Origin: Synergistaceae bacterium OttesenSCG-928-D05 | GTDB taxonomy: Bacteria; Synergistota; Synergistia; Synergistales; Synergistaceae | Direction: 5' to 3' | Assembly (NCBI GenBank): GCA_030266985.1 | Contig: JAJDJB010000005.1 | Span: forward strand, 1 to 58,038 | Length of the DNA stretch: 58,038 nt | Shown here: positions 26,417-35,072 of the stretch, in pieces | Layout of the letters: each line of letters starts with the position of its first letter | How positions within the stretch are numbered: the first letter of the stretch is position 1 | Translations under genes and position numbers: made by a program | Notes under the pieces: model-generated | What the model was told of the DNA's origin: nothing | Databases searched by the model: none | The model's input: only the letters and a program-made list of their open reading frames with translations

Positions 26417-28166
26417 AGATCGCAAGGCTAAAATCGTCTGCACGATGGGGCCTGCCTGCTGGGATTACGAGAACCTGCTCGCAGTCGCTAAGGCGGGTAT
26501 GGATGTAGCGCGCCTCAATTTTTCGCACGGAAACTACGAAACGCACACGTCTACGATTGAAAAGATCCGCAAAGTAGAAAGCGAATTGCAGCGTCCGATC
26601 GCAACATTGCTTGACACAAAAGGCCCCGAAATTCGTACCGGCTTTCTCGAGAACCATGAAAAAGTCTGGCTTGCTTCAGGCGCCTCTTTCATGCTTCGGC
26701 TGGAAGATCAGACGGCGGGGAACGCTGCCGGCGTGTATGTGGATCACGCCGCTTTGTCGCGAGAAGTGAAGGCCGGGCAGAATATTTTCATCGACGACGG
26801 AAGTATCCATCTGCGCGTCGAAGAAATCAAACCCGCTGAAATTCTGTGCAAAGTAATCGTCGGCGGGGAATTGGGCGAACGAAAGGGAATCAATGTACCC
26901 GAAGCGGTTCTTTCCGTTCCGACGCTCACAGAGAAGGACATTCAGGATATCCGCTGGGGCGTGGAGAACTCGGTTGACTACGTAGCCGTTTCCTTCGTCC
27001 GGGCAAAAGAGGATATTATCGGTGTGCGCCGCGTCTTGGAACAAGAGGGCGGCAAGGCATACGTTATCGCGAAGATCGAAACGCGCCAGTCCGTTGAGTG
27101 TTTTGACGAAATATTGGATGTTGTAGACGGCGTTATGGTTGCGCGCGGAGATTTGGGCGTAGAGATGCGAACGGAAGATGTTCCGATTATTCAAAAAGAG
27201 ATCATCCTAAAATGCCGTGCGCGGGGAAAATTCGTCATCGTGGCGACACAGATGCTTGATTCAATGATTCGCAATCCGAGGCCCACACGGGCGGAGGCGA
27301 GCGATGTAGCAAACGCGGTGCTCGACGGAACGGATGCTGTCATGCTTTCAGGAGAGACCGCCAGCGGCAAATATCCCGTTCAATCGGTGGAAATGATGGG
27401 CCGAATCGTGACGCGCACTGAGACGAAAATGGCGGAATTTGAAAAAGGTCAGCCGAAGTTCGTATTCTGCGAAGAAGTGGCGGACGCTGTCAGTCAGGCG
27501 GCGGGGGATATCGCGCATAACGTCGGCGCTTCCGCAGTGCTGACACTTACAAGAAGCGGTGCAACCGCTCGTATGGTGAGCAAATATCGTCCCGACTGCA
27601 GGATTATTGCGCTCACCCCGTCGGTTGGAACGTGGCGTGCGCTTGCCATGTCATGGGGTGTCGTGCCGATGATAACGACGCTATTTGAAGATTTGGAAAT
27701 GTCTGTGAAAGACGCGCTCCTTGTCGTCCAGCAAAACGGCTATATACAGCCGGGTGACAAAGTCGTCTTCACATCGGGCGTTCCGCTCGGTGTTCCCGGA
27801 ACGACAAACACTGTCCACGTCCATACAGTCGGAAAGGTCCTTGGAAGCGGCAGCGCGCTTGTTCGCAGCCGTGCGGCGGGACGCGTTCTGAAGGTGGACG
27901 ACCCGGAGAAAGTGACGAAGCGCGTTACGAAAGAAACGATTATCGTGCTGAAAAAATCGGCAAGAAATTGTATGCCGATCATAGAAAAGGCCGCTGCGGT
28001 CATATCTGAAGAAGAGGGTCTGACCAACCACGCGAGCATTGCAGCTTTAGAATACGGGATCCCTGCCATCGTCGGCGTAAAAGGTATTTACGACCTTTTG
28101 GAGGACGGAATGCTCGTCACCGTCGACGGCATGCACGGATTGATCTATCAGGGGCGGTCGGTTTAA
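26406..28166 (+). CDS. pyk: Pyruvate kinase with C-terminal PEP-utilizer mobile domain
   Basis: A 586-residue enzyme converting PEP and ADP to pyruvate and ATP. KIVCTMGPA at the start, the LARGDLG-type VARGDLGVEM, and ATQMLDSMI followed by PTRAEASDVANAVLDG are classic barrel motifs. The C-terminal domain ends near 470, and an extra domain follows, with EEGLTNHASIAALEYGIPAIVG (about 535-555) resembling the PEP-utilizer swivelling domain found in Bacillus pyruvate kinase. The start overlaps the mtrB stop by 11 bases and has AAAGGGA upstream, so TRAP and Pyk are translationally linked. Confidence 0.96.
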   Translation: MRNKDRKAKIVCTMGPACWDYENLLAVAKAGMDVARLNFSHGNYETHTSTIEKIRKVESELQRPIATLLDTKGPEIRTGFLENHEKVWLASGASFMLRLEDQTAGNAAGVYVDHAALSREVKAGQNIFIDDGSIHLRVEEIKPAEILCKVIVGGELGERKGINVPEAVLSVPTLTEKDIQDIRWGVENSVDYVAVSFVRAKEDIIGVRRVLEQEGGKAYVIAKIETRQSVECFDEILDVVDGVMVARGDLGVEMRTEDVPIIQKEIILKCRARGKFVIVATQMLDSMIRNPRPTRAEASDVANAVLDGTDAVMLSGETASGKYPVQSVEMMGRIVTRTETKMAEFEKGQPKFVFCEEVADAVSQAAGDIAHNVGASAVLTLTRSGATARMVSKYRPDCRIIALTPSVGTWRALAMSWGVVPMITTLFEDLEMSVKDALLVVQQNGYIQPGDKVVFTSGVPLGVPGTTNTVHVHTVGKVLGSGSALVRSRAAGRVLKVDDPEKVTKRVTKETIIVLKKSARNCMPIIEKAAAVISEEEGLTNHASIAALEYGIPAIVGVKGIYDLLEDGMLVTVDGMHGLIYQGRSV

Positions 28167-29009
28167 TTGCCGCTGATCGGTGCGCACATATCTGTCGCAG
28201 GCGGACTTGCCAAGGCCTTTCCGAGAGCGGACGAGGCCTCGTGCGAATCCATACAGATTTTTACGCGCAACCAGCGTCAGTGGCAGACAAAAGTATTGTC
28301 GATGCAGGAGATCGAGGCGTTCTATCGTGCGTGGGAACAGAGCGGCGTACAGGCGGTCGTTTCTCACGCATCGTATCTCGTTAATTTGTGCGGCAGCGGT
28401 GATATCAGAAAAAAGAGCGAAAAAGGTTTGATCGCGGAAATCGAGCGCTGTCACCAGCTCGGGATAAACGATATTATTCTGCACCCGGGTTTTGCGGGAG
28501 ATTTTTCGCGCGATGCGGCGATAGAAATGATTGCGGAATCCTTGCTTCGCGCAATCGACGAAACGCAGGAGACGCGTGTACGCATACTGCTTGAAACGAT
28601 GGCGGGGCAGGGAACGGTGGTCGGCGGCGAACTTCGCGACCTGGAAGATATTTTAAACAGGGTGAACTGGCATAAAAGAATCGGTGCGTGCGTTGATATG
28701 TGCCATATTTTTGCTTCGGGTTACGAAGTAAGGAGCGCCGAAGCGTACAACAGGTTTATTGACGCGCTGGACAAGCATGTTACGATAGAGCGGGTCGGTT
28801 GCTGGCATTTGAGCGACAGCAAAACAGAAAAGGGCGGCAAAAAAGACCGGCATGCCCATATCGGGCAGGGCGAGATCGGTTTAACCGCGTTCTCAATGTT
28901 GATGAATGACGAACGATTCGCGGATGTTCCGGCCGTTCTGGAAACGCCGAAAGAGGGATGGGGCGACGCGGGAAATCTTTCCGTTTTGCGAAAACTGCGC
29001 GGCGGATAG
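28167..29009 (+). CDS. nfo: Endonuclease IV (AP endonuclease)
   Basis: A 280-residue zinc-dependent AP endonuclease for base excision repair. The N-terminus MPLIGAHISVAGGLAKAF, the ILHPGF metal-ligand segment, LLETMAGQGTVVG and WHLSDSKTEKGGKKDRHAHIGQG all match the family. The start is TTG, immediately after the pyk stop, with GGGGCGG upstream. No other ATG would retain the conserved N-terminal strand. Confidence 0.95.
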   Translation: MPLIGAHISVAGGLAKAFPRADEASCESIQIFTRNQRQWQTKVLSMQEIEAFYRAWEQSGVQAVVSHASYLVNLCGSGDIRKKSEKGLIAEIERCHQLGINDIILHPGFAGDFSRDAAIEMIAESLLRAIDETQETRVRILLETMAGQGTVVGGELRDLEDILNRVNWHKRIGACVDMCHIFASGYEVRSAEAYNRFIDALDKHVTIERVGCWHLSDSKTEKGGKKDRHAHIGQGEIGLTAFSMLMNDERFADVPAVLETPKEGWGDAGNLSVLRKLRGG

Positions 29010-29063
29010 GGATAATTTTTATGGAAACAAACATAATACATCATCAAGTGAGGAGGTGCAGGT

Positions 29064-29891
29064 TTGCCTTTTTTTGACATCAGATGGCAGGATATTCCGG
29101 ATATACTGATCGTTGCATACATCATATACAAAGTGCTGATGCTGCTTGCGGGAACGCGTGCAATGCAGCTGATACGCGGTATTTTGATCATCGGCCTTTT
29201 TGCAGTCGTGGCGAATGTTTTGGAACTGCGGAGTCTCTCATGGATCATCGGCAAAATTTTGGGCGCCTTTATTATCGTTATCCCCATACTTTTCCAACCG
29301 GAACTCCGGCATATGCTTGAAGAATTGGGAAAGGGACATATCTGGAAACGCGCAAAAGACGAAGAAGATTTGGATGAACGCGCGGAACAACTTGCAAAGG
29401 CTCTGCTGTACTGCAAAGCGCAGCGGATTGGCGCATTGTGCGTCCTTCAGCGCAACACCAGTCTGAAAGAAGTTTGGCGGACCGCGGTTTTGCTTGACGC
29501 CGAGCTAACCGAAGAGCTGCTCGTGTCGATCTTCTGGCCGGGCACGCCGCTGCACGACGGAGCCGTCGTAATCGATCAAAATCACGTGATTGCGGCCGGT
29601 GCATATCTCCCGCTTACGGAAAAAACAGACATCTCCCGCTGGTACGGAACGCGGCATCGCGCCGCGCTGGGCGTTTCTGAAATGTCTGACGCCCTTACCC
29701 TGGTGGTTTCCGAAGAGCGCGGCGAAGTTACGGTCGCGGTCAGCGGCCGTCTCTCCAAACCTCTGTCTGATGAACAGGTGAGAAGCATATGCCTGCATTA
29801 CTTTACGCATGGCGGAAAAGAGGGCAATTTCATGGAGCGCTTCCGCGAGGAGATCCTGCTCCAGTGGCCCGGAGGTAAGGCGGATGAATAA
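29064..29891 (+). CDS. cdaA: Diadenylate cyclase CdaA (c-di-AMP synthase)
   Basis: A 275-residue membrane-bound enzyme that condenses two ATP into cyclic di-AMP. Three hydrophobic helices lie within residues 10-80, followed by the DAC domain with LHDGAVVI near 163 and GTRHRAALG near 197, the DGA and RHR signatures. The start is TTG, eight bases after AGGAGGT. It forms the conserved cdaA-cdaR-glmM cluster with the next two genes, and its stop overlaps the cdaR start by eight bases. Confidence 0.95.
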   Translation: MPFFDIRWQDIPDILIVAYIIYKVLMLLAGTRAMQLIRGILIIGLFAVVANVLELRSLSWIIGKILGAFIIVIPILFQPELRHMLEELGKGHIWKRAKDEEDLDERAEQLAKALLYCKAQRIGALCVLQRNTSLKEVWRTAVLLDAELTEELLVSIFWPGTPLHDGAVVIDQNHVIAAGAYLPLTEKTDISRWYGTRHRAALGVSEMSDALTLVVSEERGEVTVAVSGRLSKPLSDEQVRSICLHYFTHGGKEGNFMERFREEILLQWPGGKADE

Positions 29892-31182
29892 ATTTTTGGA
29901 GCTTTTGAAAACAAAGTTCTCTTCTTTCATGCAGGAGACCAGGAACAAGCGCGCCAGTTTTAAAAAATGGGTGCAGGTGAACGGCGGCTTCCTCAACACT
30001 AAAATATTCATCGGCGGTATTTCCATCGTAATATCGATCATCCTTTGGCTGTTTGTCGCATGGGACGGCAGCACGGAAGGGGTTCGCACGCTCGAGGTTC
30101 CGCTGCAATATACCAATCTGAGCAGAGGGTACACGATCTACGAAAGCACGAAAACGGTGGAAGTGAGAATGCTCGGACGCATGAACATTCTCTCAAGGGT
30201 CACGCCTTCCGAACTAAAGGCAGAGGTTGATTTACAAGGGCTGCAGTCCGGCACCTTTAAACTTCCCATACGTATAGAGGGACCGCAGTTCGTGCGGATA
30301 CGGAACTGGCATCCGTCTACCGCTGAGATAGAAATATACAGGCAGGTTGAGAGAACGCTGCCTATTTTCTGGTCGGCAGAAGGCAAGCTCCCCGAAGGAA
30401 AAATTATCTCTTTCGCGGAAATAAGCCCGACTGATGTTACCGTGACAGGCCCCGAAGTGGACGTCCTCTCGGTGCAGAACGTCCAGGTTCTTATTCCTGT
30501 AGAAAAACTTACTGAAAATACCGTTTTGAAACTGCCCGTGAAAATTTCTGATAAATCGCAGGAATCAGATCGGCTGCAGCTTTCGCCTGCTACGGTCAAC
30601 GTAAAGGTTACACTCGAAGACGAGATTGTAGGAGAGCAGATTCCTGTCCGGATACCGGTGGTCGGCTTGCCCGCCGATGGGCTTGAAGTTGAAAAGATCA
30701 CGGTCCTTCCCGAAAAAGTTACGATTCGCGGCGCCGGCGAAGCTGTGCGGAATATGACCTCGCTTGTGCTTCCTCCGATCGACGTGTCGGGACTTGACCA
30801 AAACCTGCAGCTGATGCTTCCGCTGCAGCCGGAGGAGGACCCCGGCGTTGAGATTTTAGGACCCGGACGCGCCAGAGTAGAAATCACGCTGCGGAAAAAA
30901 ATGGCTGCGAAGACCTATACTTCCGTACCGATCCTCGTAAGCGGGGCGGCTTCCGGAACGGAATGGCGCGTTTCTCCCGCGGCTGCAAATCTGACAATCG
31001 AAGGGTCGCAAATTGCGATCGACGCGCTCTTTACGGGGCCGATACCATGCGAACTGTATGTGGACGTTACAAATATTGTGAACAAGCAGCTTTCGCTGCC
31101 CGTTCTCGTGCGCAATCTAAAGAAAGAATTTGAAATTGTACAAATAGATCCGCCTCAAGTAACGATCACGGTGGTTGAATAA
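29884..31182 (+). CDS. cdaR: CdaR/YbbR-domain regulator of diadenylate cyclase
   Basis: A 432-residue protein with one N-terminal membrane helix (about residues 39-60). The extracytoplasmic part is built of repeated YbbR domains of about 80-90 residues, with alternating VTVTGPEVDVLSVQNV and VTIRGAGEAVRNM strand motifs. YbbR proteins bind CdaA and tune c-di-AMP production. The start at 29884 follows GGAGGT and overlaps cdaA. It is encoded between cdaA and glmM, as in many bacteria. Confidence 0.93.
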   Translation: MNKFLELLKTKFSSFMQETRNKRASFKKWVQVNGGFLNTKIFIGGISIVISIILWLFVAWDGSTEGVRTLEVPLQYTNLSRGYTIYESTKTVEVRMLGRMNILSRVTPSELKAEVDLQGLQSGTFKLPIRIEGPQFVRIRNWHPSTAEIEIYRQVERTLPIFWSAEGKLPEGKIISFAEISPTDVTVTGPEVDVLSVQNVQVLIPVEKLTENTVLKLPVKISDKSQESDRLQLSPATVNVKVTLEDEIVGEQIPVRIPVVGLPADGLEVEKITVLPEKVTIRGAGEAVRNMTSLVLPPIDVSGLDQNLQLMLPLQPEEDPGVEILGPGRARVEITLRKKMAAKTYTSVPILVSGAASGTEWRVSPAAANLTIEGSQIAIDALFTGPIPCELYVDVTNIVNKQLSLPVLVRNLKKEFEIVQIDPPQVTITVVE

Positions 31183-31202
31183 TTTTTACAGGGGGATTCC
31201 CG

Positions 31203-32570
31203 GTGTCAGAGAACAATAATAAAGTGAGAAAAATGTTTGGAACCGATGGTGTACGCGACATAGCAGGCGAGGGTTTTATGACGCCGGAAGCGGTGCGTAC
31301 GCTCGGCGCTGCCTTCGTTGCCTATCAGAAACGACAGGGAATCGAAAAACCGAAGATTGCAATCGGTCGGGATACGCGAATTTCGGGCGAAATGCTTGAA
31401 AACGCTCTTGCCTCCGGTATAACAGCGGCGGGCGGCACGTGCGTATCGCTTGCCGTTATACCGACGCCTGGTGTAAGTTATGTCGTAGCGAAAAACGATT
31501 TCGACGGCGGCGCTGTCATCAGCGCGTCGCATAATCCGGCTGCCTACAACGGCGTGAAATTCCTTGACGCGTCCGGTTTTAAGCTTACCGATGCGGACGA
31601 ACTGCAGATTGAAGAATTTTATGAATCTCTGCGCCTTGACGATATTTCCGAACGGCGAGCAGAGCTAGGATGCGGGGGACCATACTGCGTCCAATATTCG
31701 GATTATCTGAAACGCCTTATAGAGGACGTGCGGGACCGTTCCTATCCGCTGGTCATCGACGCGGCACACGGCGCGGCGTACGAATATGCGGTGGAACTCT
31801 TTCAGAAATGGAACGCGCCAGTCCACTTTTACGGGGTAGACCCGAACGGCACGAACATTAACAACGGCGTTGGCGTTACCCATATGGGTTTTCTGACCCA
31901 AAAGACGGTTGAACACGGGGCGAAACTCGGCATTGCGTACGACGGCGACACGGATCGCGTTTTGATCTCCGACGAAAAGGGCAGAATTTTAGACGGCGAT
32001 ATCATGCTCTGGGTGATTGCGCGCTGGTTTGCCGCCGAAAAGAAACTTGGTTCGGGCCTTGTCGCTACGATCATGTCCAACATGGGGCTGGAGGATTTGC
32101 TGAAGCAGGAAGATATCAGCGTATTCCGCTGTGACGTCGGAGACCGTTATGTACTGGACAAGATGCGCGAGAAAGACAGCCTGTTGGGCGGAGAACAGTC
32201 CGGGCATATTATCGCGCTCGATTATGCGAACACTGGAGACGGTCTCGCGTCGGGGATTCTTTTCCTCAAGGCGCTGTCGGCGCTTGGCGAAGATCCGTCG
32301 ACGCTTGCCGACCGCTTTATCCGCTATCCGCAGACGCTGCGGAATCTTCGGATAAAAGATAAAAACGCTGTGATGAATGCGCCGGAGATTGCCGATATTG
32401 TTTCCGCTGCGGAGGAAATCCTGGCAGGGAAGGGACGGCTCTCTTTGCGTCCATCCGGCACGGAGCCTCTGATCCGTATTTTCGTAGAGGCGAAAGATGA
32501 AGCAACCTTAAAGGCTGCGGCAGATTTTATGGAGAAGGAAATCAAAGCGATCGTCGAAGATCGCGCATGA
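31203..32570 (+). CDS. glmM: Phosphoglucosamine mutase
   Basis: A 455-residue enzyme converting glucosamine-6-phosphate to glucosamine-1-phosphate for peptidoglycan and lipid A synthesis. It has FGTDGVRDIAGE at the N-terminus, the phosphoserine loop ISASHNPAAYNGVKF near 106-120, the metal loop DGDTDRV and the C-terminal RPSGTEPLIRIFVE phosphate-binding loop. The start is GTG behind AGGGGGA. In other bacteria GlmM binds CdaA and limits its activity, which fits the operon. GlmU, the next pathway enzyme, is at 35-36.5 kb. Confidence 0.96.
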   Translation: MSENNNKVRKMFGTDGVRDIAGEGFMTPEAVRTLGAAFVAYQKRQGIEKPKIAIGRDTRISGEMLENALASGITAAGGTCVSLAVIPTPGVSYVVAKNDFDGGAVISASHNPAAYNGVKFLDASGFKLTDADELQIEEFYESLRLDDISERRAELGCGGPYCVQYSDYLKRLIEDVRDRSYPLVIDAAHGAAYEYAVELFQKWNAPVHFYGVDPNGTNINNGVGVTHMGFLTQKTVEHGAKLGIAYDGDTDRVLISDEKGRILDGDIMLWVIARWFAAEKKLGSGLVATIMSNMGLEDLLKQEDISVFRCDVGDRYVLDKMREKDSLLGGEQSGHIIALDYANTGDGLASGILFLKALSALGEDPSTLADRFIRYPQTLRNLRIKDKNAVMNAPEIADIVSAAEEILAGKGRLSLRPSGTEPLIRIFVEAKDEATLKAAADFMEKEIKAIVEDRA

Positions 32571-32615
32571 AGGTTTTATTCCAAATATAGCTGCGAAAAA
32601 ATAAGGTAAAAGTTG

Positions 32616-32647
32616 AAAGCGAGGGCTTTAGTTGGCCTTCGCTTTTT
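32616..32647. terminator. Terminator between glmM and the convergent exported-protein gene
   Basis: An 11-bp stem AAAGCGAGGGC / GCCTTCGCTTT (one G-U) is followed by TTTTT on the plus strand. The stop codon of the minus-strand gene lies in the loop. Plus-strand function is well supported; on the minus strand the T-tract is poorer. Confidence 0.75.
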
Positions 32648-33725
32648 GCGGTTCTTTTGTAATCGGGTAATAAATCCGTAGATGCGTGACTTCTTTCAAC
32701 GCGTTGTCGGATTTTCCGGAAGCCAAAGGCAAATATCGCCAGTTCCCGCCCCCGGAACGCGCGAGTACTAAGGATTTCCTGCCGTAAGTCGCCCACATAT
32801 CCCACAAAACCTCTCCTTCGAAGGGGCCGGGTACCAACCCTTCGGAGAACAGCGGATACGTTCCGCCCATCATGGATTTTCCGTCCATCGGTCCCAAAAT
32901 CATCCATTGCGTTGCGTTCCAGGCATTCTGCATTTCTTTCGACGACAGCGCATGATCCCATGGCATGATCTGAAAGCCGCCTGTCAAGCCGACCGCGCAC
33001 GTGCTCAGGTCGATCACACCGGGGTGGTTTGCGCGCAGCGCGCTTTCACGCTGAAAAAGCGTTCCTTCAAAACGCCCAACGCCCCCGACCGGTTTGATAA
33101 CGCGCGCAATCATGGTCACTTTGTCGCGATGCCAGGAAATGACCCTTCCTCCGGGCCTGTTTTCTATCTCAACATAATATGGAAGATCTTTTTCTTCCAC
33201 GCGAATGACCAGCGTATCTCCCTTTTGCGGCAGATTTTTGGGTCCGAGCGGGGATTCATTCAGAGAAGGTTTTCTTACGTATACCTTACTGCCCGAAGGC
33301 GGTGCCCACGCGCCGAAAACGCCGTTGCCCGCCTTCGTGGAAACGACGACCGAAGCACCCGCACCGGCGGCGGGAGCGATTGTTTCCTGCGGAATCAGGC
33401 TGATCGTGCGGCCCTTCTCTTTCTCAACGGAAACAAGCATGTGGATTGCGTTTACTGCTGACGCGCAGACGTCGCCGGGCTTTCCCCAGGCGCTCGCCGT
33501 ATAGCTTGGCCACCTTGTCGTCGTAGGCAGTTTATTGACCGTACCAATAGGGTGAGATGTGCCGTTCATGTCTATCGTAATAACGGAAGCGCCGACCTCG
33601 AATGGCACTTCAACGCGGAAAATTTCTTTTGCGTGCGCGGGAGACTCAGTAAAAAATATGCAAAAGAGGAGTAAAAGAAAAATACTTTTTTTTATATCGA
33701 ATCGTTTGAGGCATGCATTGGGCAT
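32628..33725 (-). CDS. Exported protein of unknown function, last gene of the perR operon
   Basis: A 365-residue protein not recognised by family. Residues 1-32 are a signal peptide with a hydrophobic core (SIFLLLLFCIFF) and a SPAHA cleavage motif. The mature part is rich in beta-type segments, glycine and tryptophan, with no cysteine pairs, zinc motif or membrane helix, so it is probably periplasmic or surface-located. GGAGAG precedes the ATG. It lies 41 bases after the CPBP gene on the same strand. Co-regulation by peroxide is an inference from the operon. Its stop codon sits inside the terminator loop. Confidence 0.7.
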   Translation of the reverse strand: MPNACLKRFDIKKSIFLLLLFCIFFTESPAHAKEIFRVEVPFEVGASVITIDMNGTSHPIGTVNKLPTTTRWPSYTASAWGKPGDVCASAVNAIHMLVSVEKEKGRTISLIPQETIAPAAGAGASVVVSTKAGNGVFGAWAPPSGSKVYVRKPSLNESPLGPKNLPQKGDTLVIRVEEKDLPYYVEIENRPGGRVISWHRDKVTMIARVIKPVGGVGRFEGTLFQRESALRANHPGVIDLSTCAVGLTGGFQIMPWDHALSSKEMQNAWNATQWMILGPMDGKSMMGGTYPLFSEGLVPGPFEGEVLWDMWATYGRKSLVLARSGGGNWRYLPLASGKSDNALKEVTHLRIYYPITKEPQKAKAN

Positions 33726-33766
33726 CGGTACCTCTCTCCTTCGGTGAGCTTTGCGTATATATTAGC

Positions 33767-34306
33767 TCAGAATGCCGAAGGATAGAACCAAATTGCCCAA
33801 AGGTTGCCGAGAAGGTGAAAAATCATTGCGGGGAAAATGTTGTTATATTTCTCTCGCAACGCACCCATCACCAGTCCGGGGAAAAAAGTCAGGAGCGACA
33901 TCGGATTTGGGTGTGCAATTAAATGAATCGGCGCAAAAATCATGTTGACCATAATGATCGAAGGGATCGCGGAAAAACGTCTGCGGAAAAGCGTTTGCAG
34001 CCAGCCTCGGAAAAAAGTTTCCTCGATTACGGCGGCGGCAAGTCCGGAAGCGCCCATTTTCAGCACGAATTCAAACGAACGCATGTGCGGCGCGTTTGAG
34101 CCCGGCCAAATAATGGATATCGGCGTCAGGAGCGCAAGCAACACTACGGAAAGGATTATCGTCTGGACGGTGTCCTTTTTGTTGAAATTCCACACCAGAC
34201 CATATGAGTCGAGGCTTTCCTTTCTATACCAGCACCAGACATATGGCCAGTAGAGCAGGAAAGCCCCAGCTATAAACGCTACGATTTCGATTTCAAGCGG
34301 TGACAT
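33767..34306 (-). CDS. CPBP family intramembrane glutamic-type protease
   Basis: A 179-residue protein with about five membrane helices. It carries the three CPBP/Abi motifs: EETFFRGWLQ (EExxxR) at about 97-106, a FxxxH motif in MIFAPIH, and HLLGN near the C-terminus (HxxxN/D type). Such proteases cleave prenylated or membrane peptides, and bacterial members are linked to bacteriocin immunity or stress. The start lies five bases after the perR stop, so the two are co-translated. The natural substrate is unknown. Confidence 0.85.
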   Translation of the reverse strand: MSPLEIEIVAFIAGAFLLYWPYVWCWYRKESLDSYGLVWNFNKKDTVQTIILSVVLLALLTPISIIWPGSNAPHMRSFEFVLKMGASGLAAAVIEETFFRGWLQTLFRRRFSAIPSIIMVNMIFAPIHLIAHPNPMSLLTFFPGLVMGALREKYNNIFPAMIFHLLGNLWAIWFYPSAF

Positions 34307-34311
34307 TCAGC

Positions 34312-34737
34312 TTAAATTGTTAGACAATCTGAGCAGAGCCCGTAAAAGAAAATCTCGGCGACCTCGATTTGCGCGATATTATTTTTTGATGCCGCGGCAG
34401 ACCGGAAGAGCGAGGTCTCATCGATCTCGAAATCCGAAACTTTTTTGCAGTTCTTGCACAGGAAGTGCCCGTGCGTAGCTGTGTTGGGATCAAAATAGAC
34501 GCGCTTGTCGTCGATGCTCAAAATCTTAATCAGCCCCGCATCCGCGAGCAATTGCGCTGTGCTGTAAACCGTTGCGACCGACATTGTCGGATAGTCGACC
34601 GCGAGTTCCCTGTAGATTGTATCCACAGAGGGGTGATCGGTTCTGCCTTGAAGGTTCCTCATAATCGCAATACGCTGAGCTGTAACCTTCGCGCCTCTTT
34701 CTCTTAGTACTGCGATGCCGTCATCTACACTCCACAT
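34312..34737 (-). CDS. PerR-type Fur family peroxide-sensing repressor
   Basis: A 141-residue winged-helix metalloregulator. Two CxxC pairs (CKNC and CSDC) form the structural zinc site. In an alignment to Bacillus PerR all five regulatory-metal ligands are conserved: the His of DHPSVDTIY (H37), Asp of YFDPN (D85), the two His of THGHF (H91, H93), and Asp of VSDFE (D104). The last is glutamate in most Fur proteins and aspartate in PerR. AGGAGGT six bases before the ATG at 34737 fixes the start and rejects a longer reading running into the tRNA gene. A near-perfect PerR box overlaps its promoter. Confidence 0.88.
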   Translation of the reverse strand: MWSVDDGIAVLRERGAKVTAQRIAIMRNLQGRTDHPSVDTIYRELAVDYPTMSVATVYSTAQLLADAGLIKILSIDDKRVYFDPNTATHGHFLCKNCKKVSDFEIDETSLFRSAAASKNNIAQIEVAEIFFYGLCSDCLTI

Positions 34738-34778
34738 TATACTACCTCCTAAACATTGTAATACCATTGAGTTTTTAT

Positions 34779-34793
34779 TTAGAATTATTATAA
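34779..34793 (-). promoter_or_regulatory. PerR box overlapping the perR -10 box
   Basis: TTAGAATTATTATAA on the plus strand matches the PerR box consensus TTATAATNATTATAA at all but one position. On the minus strand it contains the TATAAT -10 hexamer (34787-34792), 50 bases before the perR start. A bound repressor would therefore block its own operon. The -35 is not clear. Confidence 0.7.
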
Positions 34794-34860
34794 GGGCTTT
34801 TTGCGAATTTGTATATAGTTGTGAGAACAATACAGCAATAAAAATAAATTTTTGTTCGGG

Positions 34861-34890
34861 TTGCAAATATCGGCACATAGAGGATATAAT
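34861..34890 (+). promoter_or_regulatory. Promoter of tRNA-Gln
   Basis: TTGCAA (34861-34866), 18 bases, then TATAAT (34885-34890). The expected transcript would start only about six to eight bases before the mature tRNA. Confidence 0.75.
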
Positions 34891-34903
34891 GTCCGGTGCA
34901 TCT

Positions 34904-34977
34904 TGGGGTGTAGCCAAGCGGTAAGGCAGCGGACTTTGGATCCGCCACCGATGGTTCGAGTCCATCCACCCCAGCCA
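34904..34977 (+). tRNA. tRNA-Gln (anticodon TTG)
   Basis: A full cloverleaf is visible: acceptor stem TGGGGTG / CACCCCA, D arm with AGCC...GGTAAGGC, anticodon stem GCGGA / TCCGC around loop CTTTGGA (anticodon TTG at 34936-34938), T arm with GGTTCGAGTCC, discriminator G and an encoded CCA. No terminator separates it from glmU, which starts 96 bases later. Confidence 0.97.
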
Positions 34978-35072
34978 AGATTGTCTATATCTGGGGTGTC
35001 GAGTCAGATGCCTCAGCTGTTTGTGTGTTAAAATCAAGACGATGTCTTCCAAAAATCGAAAGGAGCTTGGGC

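Noticed and set aside
34738-35052. A 246-residue version of the Fur-family protein extending upstream
   Set aside because: The extension reads antisense through the tRNA-Gln gene and its promoter; AGGAGGT fixes the start at 34737.
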